The notes beneath the pieces are model-generated. The model saw nothing but the letters and a program-made list of their open reading frames with translations. It was not told where the DNA came from and ran no database searches. Shown one piece after another: positions 53,307 through 63,396 of a stretch of 64,000 bases of DNA. The translations under genes were made by a program, and so were the position numbers. The first letter of the stretch is position 1. Each line of letters opens with the position of its first letter. Source of the stretch: Selaginella moellendorffii (lineage: Eukaryota > Streptophyta > Lycopodiopsida > Selaginellales > Selaginellaceae); NCBI RefSeq assembly GCF_000143415.4, contig NW_003314274.1, positions 474,207 through 538,206 on the forward strand. The letters are read 5' to 3'.

Positions 53307-53366
53307 GAATCAGCAGGGAAAGAAGACCTTGTTGAGCTTGACTCTAGTCCAACTTTGTTGAACGGG
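52070..53366 (+). rRNA. Internal fragment of 25S/28S rRNA gene (pseudogene-like)
   Basis: Long colinear identity with plant 25S rRNA as I know it: GCGCGCTAACCTAGATCCCA, AAGACAGCAGGACGGTGGTC, AACTCACCTGCCGAATCAAC, AGTATTCAAATGAGAACTTT, GTTAATATTCCCGAACC, TAATTAAAACAAAGCATTGC, GACTCTCTTAAGGTAGCCAA and CTTGTTGAGCTTGACTCTAG. Both ends are abrupt: no 5' third, and no sequence beyond the GACTTTGTG block. Substitutions (mostly C-to-T or G-to-A relative to the expected sequence) suggest a decaying copy. The R2/I-PpoI target at 53191-53207 is intact and unoccupied. It sits between the PLE (left) and the LINE (right), both on the opposite strand. Confidence 0.9.
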
Positions 53367-55991
53367 GCTTTTTATTTACCAGAAAGGCCTTAAACTGGGT
53401 ATAGTTTTGACACACTCGAAACCAACAAAGAGTGAATGTTTCTAACTAGAGCTGCGGGTGGACTGAGTTGATGAAAGGGGGATTGGCGAGCTTGACTGCG
53501 ATTTCTGTCTGGAGAACGTCGTCTGAAGCCATTCGCTTGGTGGAGTCCATTTCCACTCACGTTTTCCGGTCTCATCATCTTCCCACAGGAAGTCCCACAG
53601 GTCTGCCTCTCGTGACACTTGTTCCATCTTGCCTCTTTGTTCCAATTGTAGTACCTTGGAAGCAGCAGCAGTGATCATATGAGCCCACACTCACGTTGCT
53701 ACTATCTGAGGCTTGTCGTCTTTATTGTTGAAAATCCTGTTGCATCTTGCTTTCCATATCTCCCAGAGAGTCACCCCCCTTATCAAATCTAGAACTTCAG
53801 GGGGTACCCCAGAGACATTCGTACGCTTCCGGTTGAGTTGATCGAAGTGTGGTGCCTCCTCTTCAGGCTCGCCCTTCTTTTCCCACACCCATGTGTCTGG
53901 TCTATCCCACTGTCCTTGCACCGCATCTCCCCATAAAGCCGCTGTGTACGTCAAGACAGTCTTGCCTTGGTGACTGAGTGAGCGTAGCAGCCTGCACGTA
54001 CATTCCCACACATCTTGTGCTCTGTCGCACTCCCACAGTATGTGCCGTTGTGTTTCCTTCATTCCACAGTGGTCACAATCCAGTCGGGGCAGGTGGGTAT
54101 TGGCTTTGGACGGCAGTCGCTCTTGCATGCACAACCACATAAAGTACTTTGTCTTTGCAGCCCATCTTCCCTTCCACAGATTTCTGACAGTCCTGGCTCG
54201 GGTGAAAGTCTCCATTTGCCGTGTTTTCATTTTCTTGACCAACAAGCTGTCCGTTTCTGGTCTCACCAGGCTTCTTCCCAGCCTGGCCTCGTACTTGAAG
54301 ATGCCTTCCTTCTTCCCCCCCTTTCATTCCCACTCTTTGGGATCCCATGCTAGTTCTTCGATTGGTTGCTGTCTGAACCAGTAGAGTCTGTAGAACCCCC
54401 CTCGGGCTACCTGAGGGTCTACATCTGCCGTTTTCTTGTTCAATGACACAACTCGTACTGGCCTAGCTTCAGGCGAGCGCAGGAACGGGCTCGGTTCCCC
54501 CGTGACCTCATGCGGCAGTAGTCGGCCGGCGGTGCCTACCTCAAAATAGTGTCCTACCGACTTGTCGTCTTGCGAGACACACCAGATTTTCCCCCCGTCC
54601 TCCCACCATGTGGGAGTGGTGCTGTCCTCTGGTCGGTTGGAACTCATTAGAGTTCTCTTGGCTTCGAAGAAGGCTCTTTGAAACTGTCGTAGTCTGTGGG
54701 ATGACATTTCCAAGCCATAGAACGCTCGCAGCATATCTCGATTTCGACTTGTGTTCCCTGGCTGTAGCATCGTATCTGCTTCGACAAACGTCCGCAGCCC
54801 TGCCGCATGCAGGAGCCGACTGGTGTGGTCCAAGCCTCGGTCTCCCGTATCTCCCAAAGTTTTTCCCCTGTATCGCATGAACGTGTTGAGGAAAATTGGT
54901 TGGTGGTTGATTTCGAACACATTGGCGGGCCACTTGTGTGTCACCTTAAGCTTGAACTGTTTCCACAGCTTGAAAAGCTTGCCAGAGAAGGTGTGGCCTT
55001 TTATCATCTTGAGCGGTGCATCGGCGAAGAGCCATCGTTCATCACTTTTCCAGTTTTGTCTCGTGTGTTCAAGTCTGTCCGGAACGACTTTTAAGAACTG
55101 CCGGCAGAGGAGAAGTTTCCATGGTTGGTCGCCGGGTAGATGCATTCTGATGAATATTTTGATGAGCAACGCCTTGCACTGTTCTTCAATATCTATGATG
55201 TTTAATCCTCCTTCGTGTTTGGCCTTGGTGACGGATGACCATTTCACTTTCGCTCCTCCTCTCAATGGTGTTGCCGATTCTTTCCAGACATACGCCCTTA
55301 TTAGCTTGTTCATGTTCTGGCTGTCCAGATTCCATGAGGTTGCTAGGAACCAGATCGCCCCCAGGAGAATGCTGTTTGCTACCACACATCTCGCTGAGAA
55401 GGAGAGTTGTCTTGAAGCCCAGAATTTCAATTGATCACGCAGTTTTTCCACTGCCTTCTGGTTCTGGGGGACTGGATCGTACCGTCTCCCCACTTGGAAT
55501 CCCAGGTACCTGGTGGTGTCTTGCTCTTGCAGCCACTTGAAATCCCATTCTCGACCCCATGCCGGCGGGGGGCCTTGAGGGAGCCAGATGCCGATTGATT
55601 TCCCCCAGTTGATTTTTGAACCTGCCGCTGTGCTAAAAAGTTCCAGATCCACTTTTACTTTATTCAGGTTGTCCGGTGTTCCCTTGGTGATTATTCCCGT
55701 GTCGTCGGCGAACACTGTTGACCGAAGCTCATTCTGCGCATTAACTACCGCGTCCTGGTGTATGGCTCTGCAGCCCGGGAGGGTGAGACCCTGCGGGCCT
55801 TCGGGGCGTGCGAGGTAATGGGCGAGTCCGTCTGCCACAAACAGGAATAAAAAAGGGGCTAGCGGGCATCCTTGTCTGACAGATCGTTGTAGCTTGATCT
55901 TTTCTCCCACCGTGCCGTTAATTGAGATGCGGCTGTGCACTTCTTGATAGAGGGTGGATGTCCAGTGGATGTATTCCTCTGGGATCAGTTT
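53367..55991 (-). mobile_element. 5'-truncated LINE (non-LTR retrotransposon) with RT and zf-RVT
   Basis: ORF2 3' half on the minus strand. The RT region begins mid-domain at about 55990: EEYIHWTSTLYQEVHSRISI, SVRQGCPLAPFLFLFVADGL, FADDTGI (catalytic F-A-D-D, about 55700) and RYLGFQVGRR. A thumb/connection region with KVKWSSVTKAKHEGGLNIID follows, then a zf-RVT domain (AKTKYFMWLCMQERLPSKAN; CDHCGMKETQRHILWECDRA). The coding frame continues to 53442 through two in-frame TGA stops (about 54324 and 53691). The 3' end is marked by an A-rich AATAAAAAG at about 53366-53385, abutting the rRNA fragment. The 5' end is fused to ARP5-derived sequence. No endonuclease domain remains, so it is inactive. 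Confidence 0.85.
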
Positions 55992-57200
55992 CCACCTGTG
56001 AGTAGAATCATCCCATCCATAACTCGGCTGACGAGTTAGTTTGGCACTCTCCTCATGGCAATGGATGCCATTTCTCCCACTTCTGCCTGATCTAGAGGCT
56101 GGAAGAATATCTCTGAATCGTTCCACACCAAGTACTATTTGGTAGTCCTTCTCAGTAAGAGGCCGTTGTATTACAAACTCTGGCACTATTTCCTGCAGTC
56201 CGGGTGGTGGCGCTGAAGTATATGAAAGATCAATTTCCTGGAAGTAAAGCAGTTAGAAAGGGAAAAGAAAAGTAGTGACGAAAGTGATATACCTTGAGTT
56301 TCGAGGTTAGACGACTGAGTTCTGCTTCATCTTCATCTACTTCTTCTTTGTAGTCTCTGTCCATTTGCTTGTACATATGCCAGTCCTCATCATTCATGCC
56401 AAAAGTATCTTCGTCCAAAGGTTGCTTGCATTAAGAGTTTCATTTGTTCTCTCTACACGGCAGTCAGCTTTTCACTTTTGACCGTGAGTCTGCAACTACA
56501 GTACCATGGCCGTTGGTTGTGCAAACTTTCTGCTGTTTTCTTTGGTCTACCTTTGTTGAAACTTCACAATGCCTGGCCTTCAACTCCTCTAGATACTTCT
56601 CCAGGTTTTCCTACGATGAGAAAGAGTTGTAAATATTTAGAAAGAAAAAGATGTAAAAGATGTACAAGCGATACTCTTCTTCCATTTGTTGCTTGTGCTC
56701 TCTCTGCAGGGACTCTTCTTAACATCTTTGCCTTGCTCGAATGTGTCTATCAAGTGCACGATCCCGATTTTTTGGGTTTTCTGCCAGTGGTGCTGTTGTT
56801 TGTAAAAAAATCTTTGCTTTCTTTTTCGCTTCAATTGCCAATGCCAAGCACACAACAGCTGACAAAAAGAAAATTTGATATACACAACTGTTCCTTGAAT
56901 AAAAGGCTTTCTGCATTTTTGAGCAGAGGGTACTTTTGTGATGCTAGAATGTCACCACTATTCACTATCTTTTAACACCTTAATGCTTTCTCCGTTAGCT
57001 TTACATATACTACTTCAATCAGTCTAGATCCCGAAAAAGGTTCTTCAAGTATTCCGCCTCATTTTCTAAATCAATAAGCTTTGAGGATAGTTTTGCTGCT
57101 GCCATTTCTTGAAGCTGCTATCACTGCTTTTCTCTCAAAGCTGCCAGTTCATCCTCCCCAGGCTGCTCTTTTTCAGGTGGCAGTATCCATGGCACCTACC
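55992..57200 (-). pseudogene. ARP5: ARP5 (INO80-complex actin-related protein) pseudogene, cut by LINE
   Basis: Minus-strand exon relics in gene order. At 57180-57010: PPEKEQPGEDELAALREKQ, two stops, then LQEMAAAKLSSKLIDLENEA. At about 56710-56420: LQREHKQQMEEE, ENLEKYLEELKARHCEVSTK, VDQRKQQKVCTTNGHG. At 56412-56292: DEDTFGMNDEDWHMYKQMDR with DEDEAELSRLTSKLK. At 56238-56110: PEFVIQRPLTEKDYQIVLGV ERFR. At 56110-55992: IFFQPLDQAEVGEMASIAMR RVPN, stop, VMDGMILLTGGN. The actin-fold part breaks at TGGN, where the LINE begins. Frameshifts and stops precede the insertion, and the 3' exons are absent from the far side of the LINE. Confidence 0.8.
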
Positions 57201-57633
57201 ACCATCTCGTTTTCACTAATGCCTAGGGAGATTATAACTGATGAAATTAATTGCTACAACATTGACACACCGAACTGCTTACCTAAAATAGTTTTAGCTT
57301 TGCAGTATAGTCGACTGTAATGCAGCTATTCTCTGTTTTTCAAAAACCACATGTGGTAGTTATGCTATATTCAATCAAATCGCTATGGACTTACAGATAT
57401 TGAAGGCACAAAAAGCACTTTAGATAATCAGAGACATGAAAGCCTCCTACCGATTTTCTGCAGCATACTTCCATAATAGGCTCCTTAATAGATATCTGAC
57501 ACAATACGAGTTTTGAACTTACAACAAAAGCAAAAACTAACAGAAAAACCATCAGTGTATTGATATAATATGAGTTGTAGCAAACAAGTATACCATCAGA
57601 ATTGCACGTGTGTGTGCATGCATGTGCGTGCGC

Positions 57634-57649
57634 TCACACACACACAGAC

Positions 57650-57690
<41 letters not shown>
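57634..57690. repeat. (CA)n(GACA)n(GA)n compound microsatellite
   Basis: CACACACA runs into CAGACAGA and about 20 GA units. The open frames across it are repeat translation. Confidence 0.9.
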
Positions 57691-57779
57691 ACGCACCTGT
57701 CCAGTTGGTTACAGTGTCAATCCATAAGGGTGCAAGAATTGATCACGTCCACAATCAGTACAAATATGAAACCCTCAGA

Positions 57780-59240
57780 TACAAAGAGCCATAATAACTG
57801 TTTTTAAGAAAGTATTACATCTAAACCATTGATTTGACAAATCGAAGGGTAAGAGAATATCTGTCCCCCGATGCCAATAGCACTTTTAAATAAAGAAGTA
57901 CTAGCAAAAGTCCCAGCTATGCTGGGAGCACGTCTTTATTTTTGATATTTTAATAATTCCAAAGAGTTGTAAACGTAATTGTAATTTTTAACACAATCAT
58001 AATTATAAGATATATAGTTAAACATAACATAATATTTATATTAAAAATATCTTCTACAATTGATTCTATCACCAACACACATAATAACATAATAAATATA
58101 ACTCAGTACATTATATCATATTTAAAATTCTGATTGTTGAGTGAAGTCTTGGATATTCTATAAATGGAATTTCTCACTATGGGATCCCATGGCCAGATGA
58201 GTCATTTGTTTAATAACTAATTTTTTATTTTATTTGAAATCTCTATATAATTGATAAAAATATTATTATTTGATGATTTATTAAACTCTATAATTTTTCC
58301 TCTTAATAAAGTATGTGTAACTTAATTACACTCAAATATAGTGATGTTAAAAATATATTTAATATATATTTAAAAACTCATTTAAAGTGTATACATCTTT
58401 TAAATTTAAAAAATATAAACATTATTATGGAGTTTCTCTTTTCATCATTTCAGACTGAAAGTTTTGGAATTGCATGATAATAAGTGAAAGATGTTAGCTT
58501 TATGTGTTATATTTTCTTTTATAAAATTATAATATTTTACATATTTATCATTGATATTCCCTTTTAACCTAATATTTATATTCATGAATTTTTTGAGAGT
58601 AATATTTAAAATAGAAAGTATTCTATTATATATCATAAACATTGTTTCTGTAGTTTTTTTTATAAATCTGAAATAAGATTATTATCTCCCTATATTCATG
58701 TATTTATATTTAAAATTAAGGCTTTATAACACTGTTATGAATGCTGAAATTTTATGATGATAAATGAATGGTAATGTTCTACTCTATACTGGGGTAGAGT
58801 AGGGTCAATGAATACCATCTTTGTACAACTAAATGTTTAAAATCATTTGAACCTAGTGCATTATATCATCTTGGATCAGTTGTCCAATTGCCTTTTATAT
58901 GTATTACAATATCACTTATGCCTCCTTGAATATGTTTTGAATTTAACTCTTGATTCTCTATTTCTTACCATTTTTTGAATGCATTAGCATAGGGATTTAT
59001 CTCTTTTAATAATTTATCAAGACCACCCATTAGTTGCTCATATCATTTATAATTGTGTTTTTTTATTTATTTTTATTTCCGTTTCTTGAGAAGTATTCTA
59101 AAATATTTCATTGTGAATAAGCTGCATATTTTTCATTATTTGGTTTTAAACTTCCAATATTATATTAAATTTATATGTATAGATTAAAATAATTAGGGCC
59201 ATCTACTGCAATGATCAATGAGGCTCTTTCATTTAAATAT
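57780..59240. other. AT-rich spacer with a Helitron-like end
   Basis: Very AT-rich, no gene seen. A Helitron-type 3' terminus lies at 57900-57932 on the minus strand (see separate entry). The phrase GGCTCTTTCATTTAAATATAT...GATTAGC at 59222-59257 recurs near 62250. Confidence 0.5.
57900..57932 (-). mobile_element. Helitron-like 3' terminus
   Basis: Read on the minus strand: GCTCCCAGCATAGCTGGGAC, a 7-bp-stem hairpin (TCCCAGC / GCTGGGA), then TTTTGCTAG followed by T. A hairpin about 10 bp before a CTRR end inserted next to T is the Helitron 3' signature. The rest of the element would lie to the right; its 5' end was not identified. Confidence 0.5.
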
Positions 59241-59519
59241 ATTGGATGATTAGCGAAAGATCTCGATTCAACTTTGGTCTTTATTTATATATCAATAAAC
59301 GTTTTACAATTCTTTCTTTACATTTCAACTCCCTCGTTTTCCTTTTCGTTCCAACTTGTTTTCATTCTGCAGTTGTTCTCGGCAGCCACCAAAAATGTTT
59401 TCCAGCCATAGACATAAGAGATGTTGATGTCCAGAGAATACAAAAAAGAAAAACGCAAGCAAATGAAGTTAGTAATGGTGAAAAGGAAATAGGAACTTAC
59501 TGCTGGCATTTTCTTTTAA

Positions 59520-59824
59520 GCCGCTCGAACTTGCTTCATGCCCAAGTCGTTCTCAAGGCCGGGAGCACTCTTTTTTACACCACTCCTTCACAGCTTGTCG
59601 ATCTTAATGCTGCAATTTTTGACAAATCCATGGGTGTTGCCAATTGGCATAACATCTCCAGTTTCACATATTCTGCAAGCATTGTTTTTGCCCATATTAG
59701 TTTCCAAACAAATCTCCACATTAGTGGTAAAAGGTATGAGTTCTTGATTTTCAGTAGCATTTGCTCCAATTACATCCCCTTCTAAAATGGCATCCACAGT
59801 TTTCTGCTTTCTTTTGTGGCCCAT
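59520..59824 (-). pseudogene. Unassigned relic with CRIC motif (RINGv-like?)
   Basis: A short minus-strand frame reads GANATENQELIPFTTNVEIC and NNACRICETGDVMPIG. A C-x-x-C pair introduced by a variable acidic N-terminus, followed in another frame by KQAVKEWCKKEC, faintly resembles plant RING-variant membrane E3 proteins. It is too short and frameshifted to be certain. Confidence 0.25.
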
Positions 59825-60289
59825 TTCCAGCTAGTTATTTCAATTTGTATAATAGGCTAGTAGATTTCAGCAAAGTAGAATAGCTTTGGGTAGGTGTTAG
59901 TTCTGTTTAGATCGTCATGCAATGATGCAGTTTCTTATCGATAAGTTTTTTTTGGTTTTTTTTTCTGTTTTGTATTCAAGCAAACATAGCAATAGCCAAT
60001 AGAATAGAGATTCTTGTATGTGCAGGTCACTCTTCTGAACTGTTTTCTGCCTGCACATTTCCTTTTGAATGTTTTAAGCATTTTTAGGAACGACATATAG
60101 ACATTTTGTTTTTTACCTAAAACCTTTACGAGAGAGAGCAAAACACTAAATAAAATCAAACACGGAAATCATTTCTATGCCCTGAGTTAATGTACAAATA
60201 TTATGTACACAACAGTTTATTTAATGCTGTCTTATTCCTTCAGAAATGGCTTTTTTAAAAACAGTTCATGGCTTTGTCTGTAAGAAAGT

Positions 60290-60535
60290 AGAGTAGGCTG
60301 TCATGTAGAGCTCCAATCCTTGTTCTCCACCACCTCAGCTGCCATGTACTTCGCTGTGGTGATATCTCCTAAAGGTACTTTGTCGCACATGTTTAGCTTG
60401 GAAAGAATGTTGTCGAGCTTGAGATCCTGGTGAACCACGCCCCTCAAATAAATCTATTTGAAGGTCTTTACCAGCTGCTTGATGATTCTGGCTGCTTTCT
60501 CCTCACCAATCTTCTCGCAAATATGCTATATTTAA
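60290..60535 (-). pseudogene. Protein kinase fragment (calcium-dependent kinase type)
   Basis: The minus strand reads EKIGEEKAARIIKQLVKTF, stop, then GVVHQDLKLDNILSKLN (catalytic loop, HRD changed to HQD) and KYMAAEVVEN (activation-segment end, A-P-E changed to A-A-E). The kinase core between and around these is deleted. Confidence 0.6.
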
Positions 60536-60544
60536 AAGACCAAA

Positions 60545-60725
60545 TAATTATGGAATAACAGGAAGGCAATATTTCCACCAATGAACGTAACCACTCGAGA
60601 AAAAATGCCCGTGCCCTGTCCAAAAGGAGACTCGGACAACACCACAAAGTCGGCAAACTTTCCTTGCGTCAGCGACCCAACCAAATCCTCCAATGCAGCT
60701 GCATACACATGGTTTAGCCTTTACT
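60545..60725 (-). pseudogene. LAF3-type amidohydrolase fragment
   Basis: The minus strand reads HVYAAALEDLVGSLTQGKFA DFVVLSESPF, then FSRVVTFIGGNIAF. It corresponds to the C-terminal end of amidohydrolase-3 family proteins such as plant LAF3 (E-x-x-x-G-S-L-x-x-G-K-x-A-D-F-V-V-L). Only this last part is present. Confidence 0.6.
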
Positions 60726-60799
60726 ACGGCCTTTTGGACGTCCTGTGGTTTCCTCCTGTGATGTTTTCCTTCCTGGCTTTAGAGAGTAACTGAGGATCA

Positions 60800-62130
60800 A
60801 ATGAAACAAACCTTGCCATGTAAGATTGCACTGCCTGAGCAAAGCCAGGCTTGTACGAGAAGAGCAGCCCACGGAAGAGTTTCCCATCGATGGACGCTTC
60901 TAGCTAGTTGAATACGTCACTTTCTCTAGCCTCGAACATCTTCTCACCTAGCAGCTGAACGTGAGCTTGAAACTCTGTAGCATGAGTTTGACAGGGAAAA
61001 ATTGGAGAGGTCCAAGGTTTTCCGCAGATACCTCCGTGAGATGAAACCAAGCTCTTGTCCGCATCCCGTTGCTTGTCTAGCACGAATGGTGTGGCATGAT
61101 ACTTTTGCCACCTTCTCTTACATTCCTTATGCATGGATAGCTTTGGTTCTGATGGATCTTTCTCCCTCAGCATCTCTTCACATAAAAACAGCAACCATAT
61201 TGTCAAGAATGGCAGCAATGTCAATAAAAGGGAAATACATGTCATCCAGAGCTTCAAGCTCTTTGTTACATCCCTCATAGAAGAATAATATGCCTTGCTT
61301 TGCATCCACGGAATCTCCTGCAAGGGAGAAACGTGGAGAAGGCCCGGGACCAGAGGGATTCGAAGTCGCCCAAACACCAGTCGCTACAAAATACGTAAAA
61401 GCCCCATGAGAGACCAACAGGAAACAAATCTACTTACAAGCGAGAAACTTTCCATGGCTGATTGTTGTGTGCCCGGCTCCTGGCATCAGCTCGGCACCAG
61501 TCATCTTTACCTCCCACCATGCCATTGTTTCTGGATTACTACCATCCTCGCCACCCGTGACAACGAAACAGTTCTTATAGGAAGAGCAGGTATGGCTATC
61601 CTGAGGAATAGGCAAGACTCCAGTGGTAGAAATCTTCTTCCAGACAAAAGTATCTACAGGAAAAAACAAAATTAGAAGAAAACATGGAAAGATAACAGAA
61701 TATTACTCGTGTTCAAAACATGGACGTTGTAATACTCCTACTCTGAGTGATCGCTGGATTTCCCACATCCCTCAAACATGAACAGGTTGTCACCAATGAG
61801 AGACGTGCTATGTCCTTCTCTTGGAGCAGGAACATCACCAAAAACGTCGGGTTTCCCCCAGGTGTTGGTAGCTGCATTAAGAATGAGAAAAAAAAAATGA
61901 TAGAACTCGGAGCTTACCATTATCCAAAACAAAGAGGCCATCGAGCGTGCTGGTTCCATCGGTACCACCAAACACATAGAGCTTAGACCCGACGGCCATG
62001 GAGCTGTGGCTGTCCCGAGGAGAAGGGTGTGTTCCTTTCATCACAGGCTTGTGAGATTGCGAGATTGAGAGAGAGAGAGAGAGTACCTTCCCGCTAGCGA
62101 TGATCGACGCTGTCTCCTTGTGGTCATGTG
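60800..62130 (-). pseudogene. Kelch-repeat protein pseudogene (At1g74150-like)
   Basis: Minus-strand exons in order. 62040-61925: GTHPSPRDSHSSMAVGSKLY VFGGTDG. 61880-61735: ATNTWGKPDVFGDVPAPREG HSTSLIGDNLFMFEGCGKSS. About 61660-61440: TFVWKKISTTGVLPIPQDSH TCSSYKNCFVVTGGEDG and AELMPGAGHTTISHGKFL. 61390-61190: TGVWATSNPSGPGPSPRFSL AGD. 61170-60910: EMLREKDPSEPKLSMHKECK, TPFVLDKQRDADKSLVSSHG. 60905-60800: LEASIDGKLFRGLLFSYKPG FAQAVQSYMAR. Five or more kelch units are recognisable, but stops (TAG after SSDHSE near 61740; TAG after SDVFN near 60905), missing exon parts and frame changes disable it. It lies next to other pseudogene pieces on the same strand. Confidence 0.75.
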
Positions 62131-62284
62131 CCCTAAAAGACATTTGAAATTTTTTATGATCCCAAAAGTCACGACTCCCCATTGTTTAATCTCAGCCGTT
62201 AGATTTTGGCATATGCCCAGAATAAGTGACGCTAGCATATGCCATTATTATACGGGCTCTTTCGTTTAAATATATGAGTATGAT

Positions 62285-62320
62285 GACTAGCAGAGACCCC
62301 AGCTCCGCTGGGAGATATAG
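62285..62320 (-). mobile_element. Helitron-like 3' terminus, copy 2
   Basis: On the minus strand: ATCTCCCAGCGGAGCTGGGG (stem CCCAGC / GCTGGG) then TCTCTGCTAG followed by T. The next 100 bp to the right match copy 3 closely (GATATA(G/A)CATACCCAAGAT, TTCTTTTCTAATTTTACAAT). Confidence 0.55.
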
Positions 62321-63362
62321 CATACCCAAGATCTTCTTTTCTAATTTTACAATGTTAAAAATTTTGATTATATACAAGTTCAAATGATATTATATCAATT
62401 GTTATAAGATATAATTTCTTTCCCTTGTTTAAATGCAAAAGACTGGCATTCTGGCCATGCACAGCTCTACATGACTCAATGCCATACAACTCCATACAAT
62501 GTTGGGATGCCTTTGAAGGAAGACATCACTCGAGCTCTTCAGTCAACTTTGCTCCTGGTTTCAGCAAGACATAGGTGGCCTTGCATCCACAAACAATGAG
62601 CTCCTCCTGTACAAGTGCCTCTTTATGGGGCAAAACCGTCACAAAAAATGAATAAAAGCATTTCAACCCTTTTACCATGTGTTTTAATCTAGGCAGTCAT
62701 TTGAAAGTGATCAAATAGTAACTGCCCAAGTCCTCCAAGTGAGAATGGAATTGAGAGATAACATATAATAAGTAAAGAAAAGATTCTTAATTAGCAAATC
62801 AGCAAACATGACAACAGATGATGTACCTGCTGACAAATCTTGCAGATGGTGTCCTCTTTTTTGTTGCACTAGTGCTACACATGCGTTTGATGAGCATACT
62901 ACCAAACACAAAAGAGAGAAAAAAAATGAGGAAGAGCCAGAAAATTTCTTAGAACTCTCAAACCACATATTATAGAAAATTATAAGATTATTAAGATCTA
63001 GAAAATTTCAGTTCAATCATAAAATTAAAATTAAATTATTAAACACAGCAACTATCTAAAGGAGAACATGATTATCAACAAACATAGATTATAAGACATA
63101 TTAATATATTTTATAAACATAGATCTAGCACTTAAATAATAATATTGTTATATTTTTTTTATGGTACTATAATTAATAGAGTATAATAACATTATCACTG
63201 CTAGATTATATATATTAATCTATATATGTGGTCTTAGAACTCTCAGACTAAGTATTTCAGTCTTCAAGATTAGCATTTTCTACAACATCCATCTTACATT
63301 ATGTAAATATCATATAATAGTGTATTACAGAGTTCAGTAGTTATAATAGAATCCATAATCTT

Positions 63363-63396
63363 AGCAAAGACCCCAGCTCCACTGGGAGATATAACA
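63363..63396 (-). mobile_element. Helitron-like 3' terminus, copy 3
   Basis: On the minus strand: ATCTCCCAGTGGAGCTGGGG then TCTTTGCTAA, a CTRR end. The internal flank is shared with copy 2. The remainder of 62330-64000 is AT-rich with no recognised gene. Confidence 0.5.

Noticed and set aside
57570-57807. Frames across the GA microsatellite
   Set aside because: Arg/Glu repeats arise purely from (GA)n.
62560-62660. Minus-strand fragment EELIVCGCKATYVLLKPGAKLT EELE as an enzyme relic
   Set aside because: Too short and without neighbouring conserved blocks to assign to any family.
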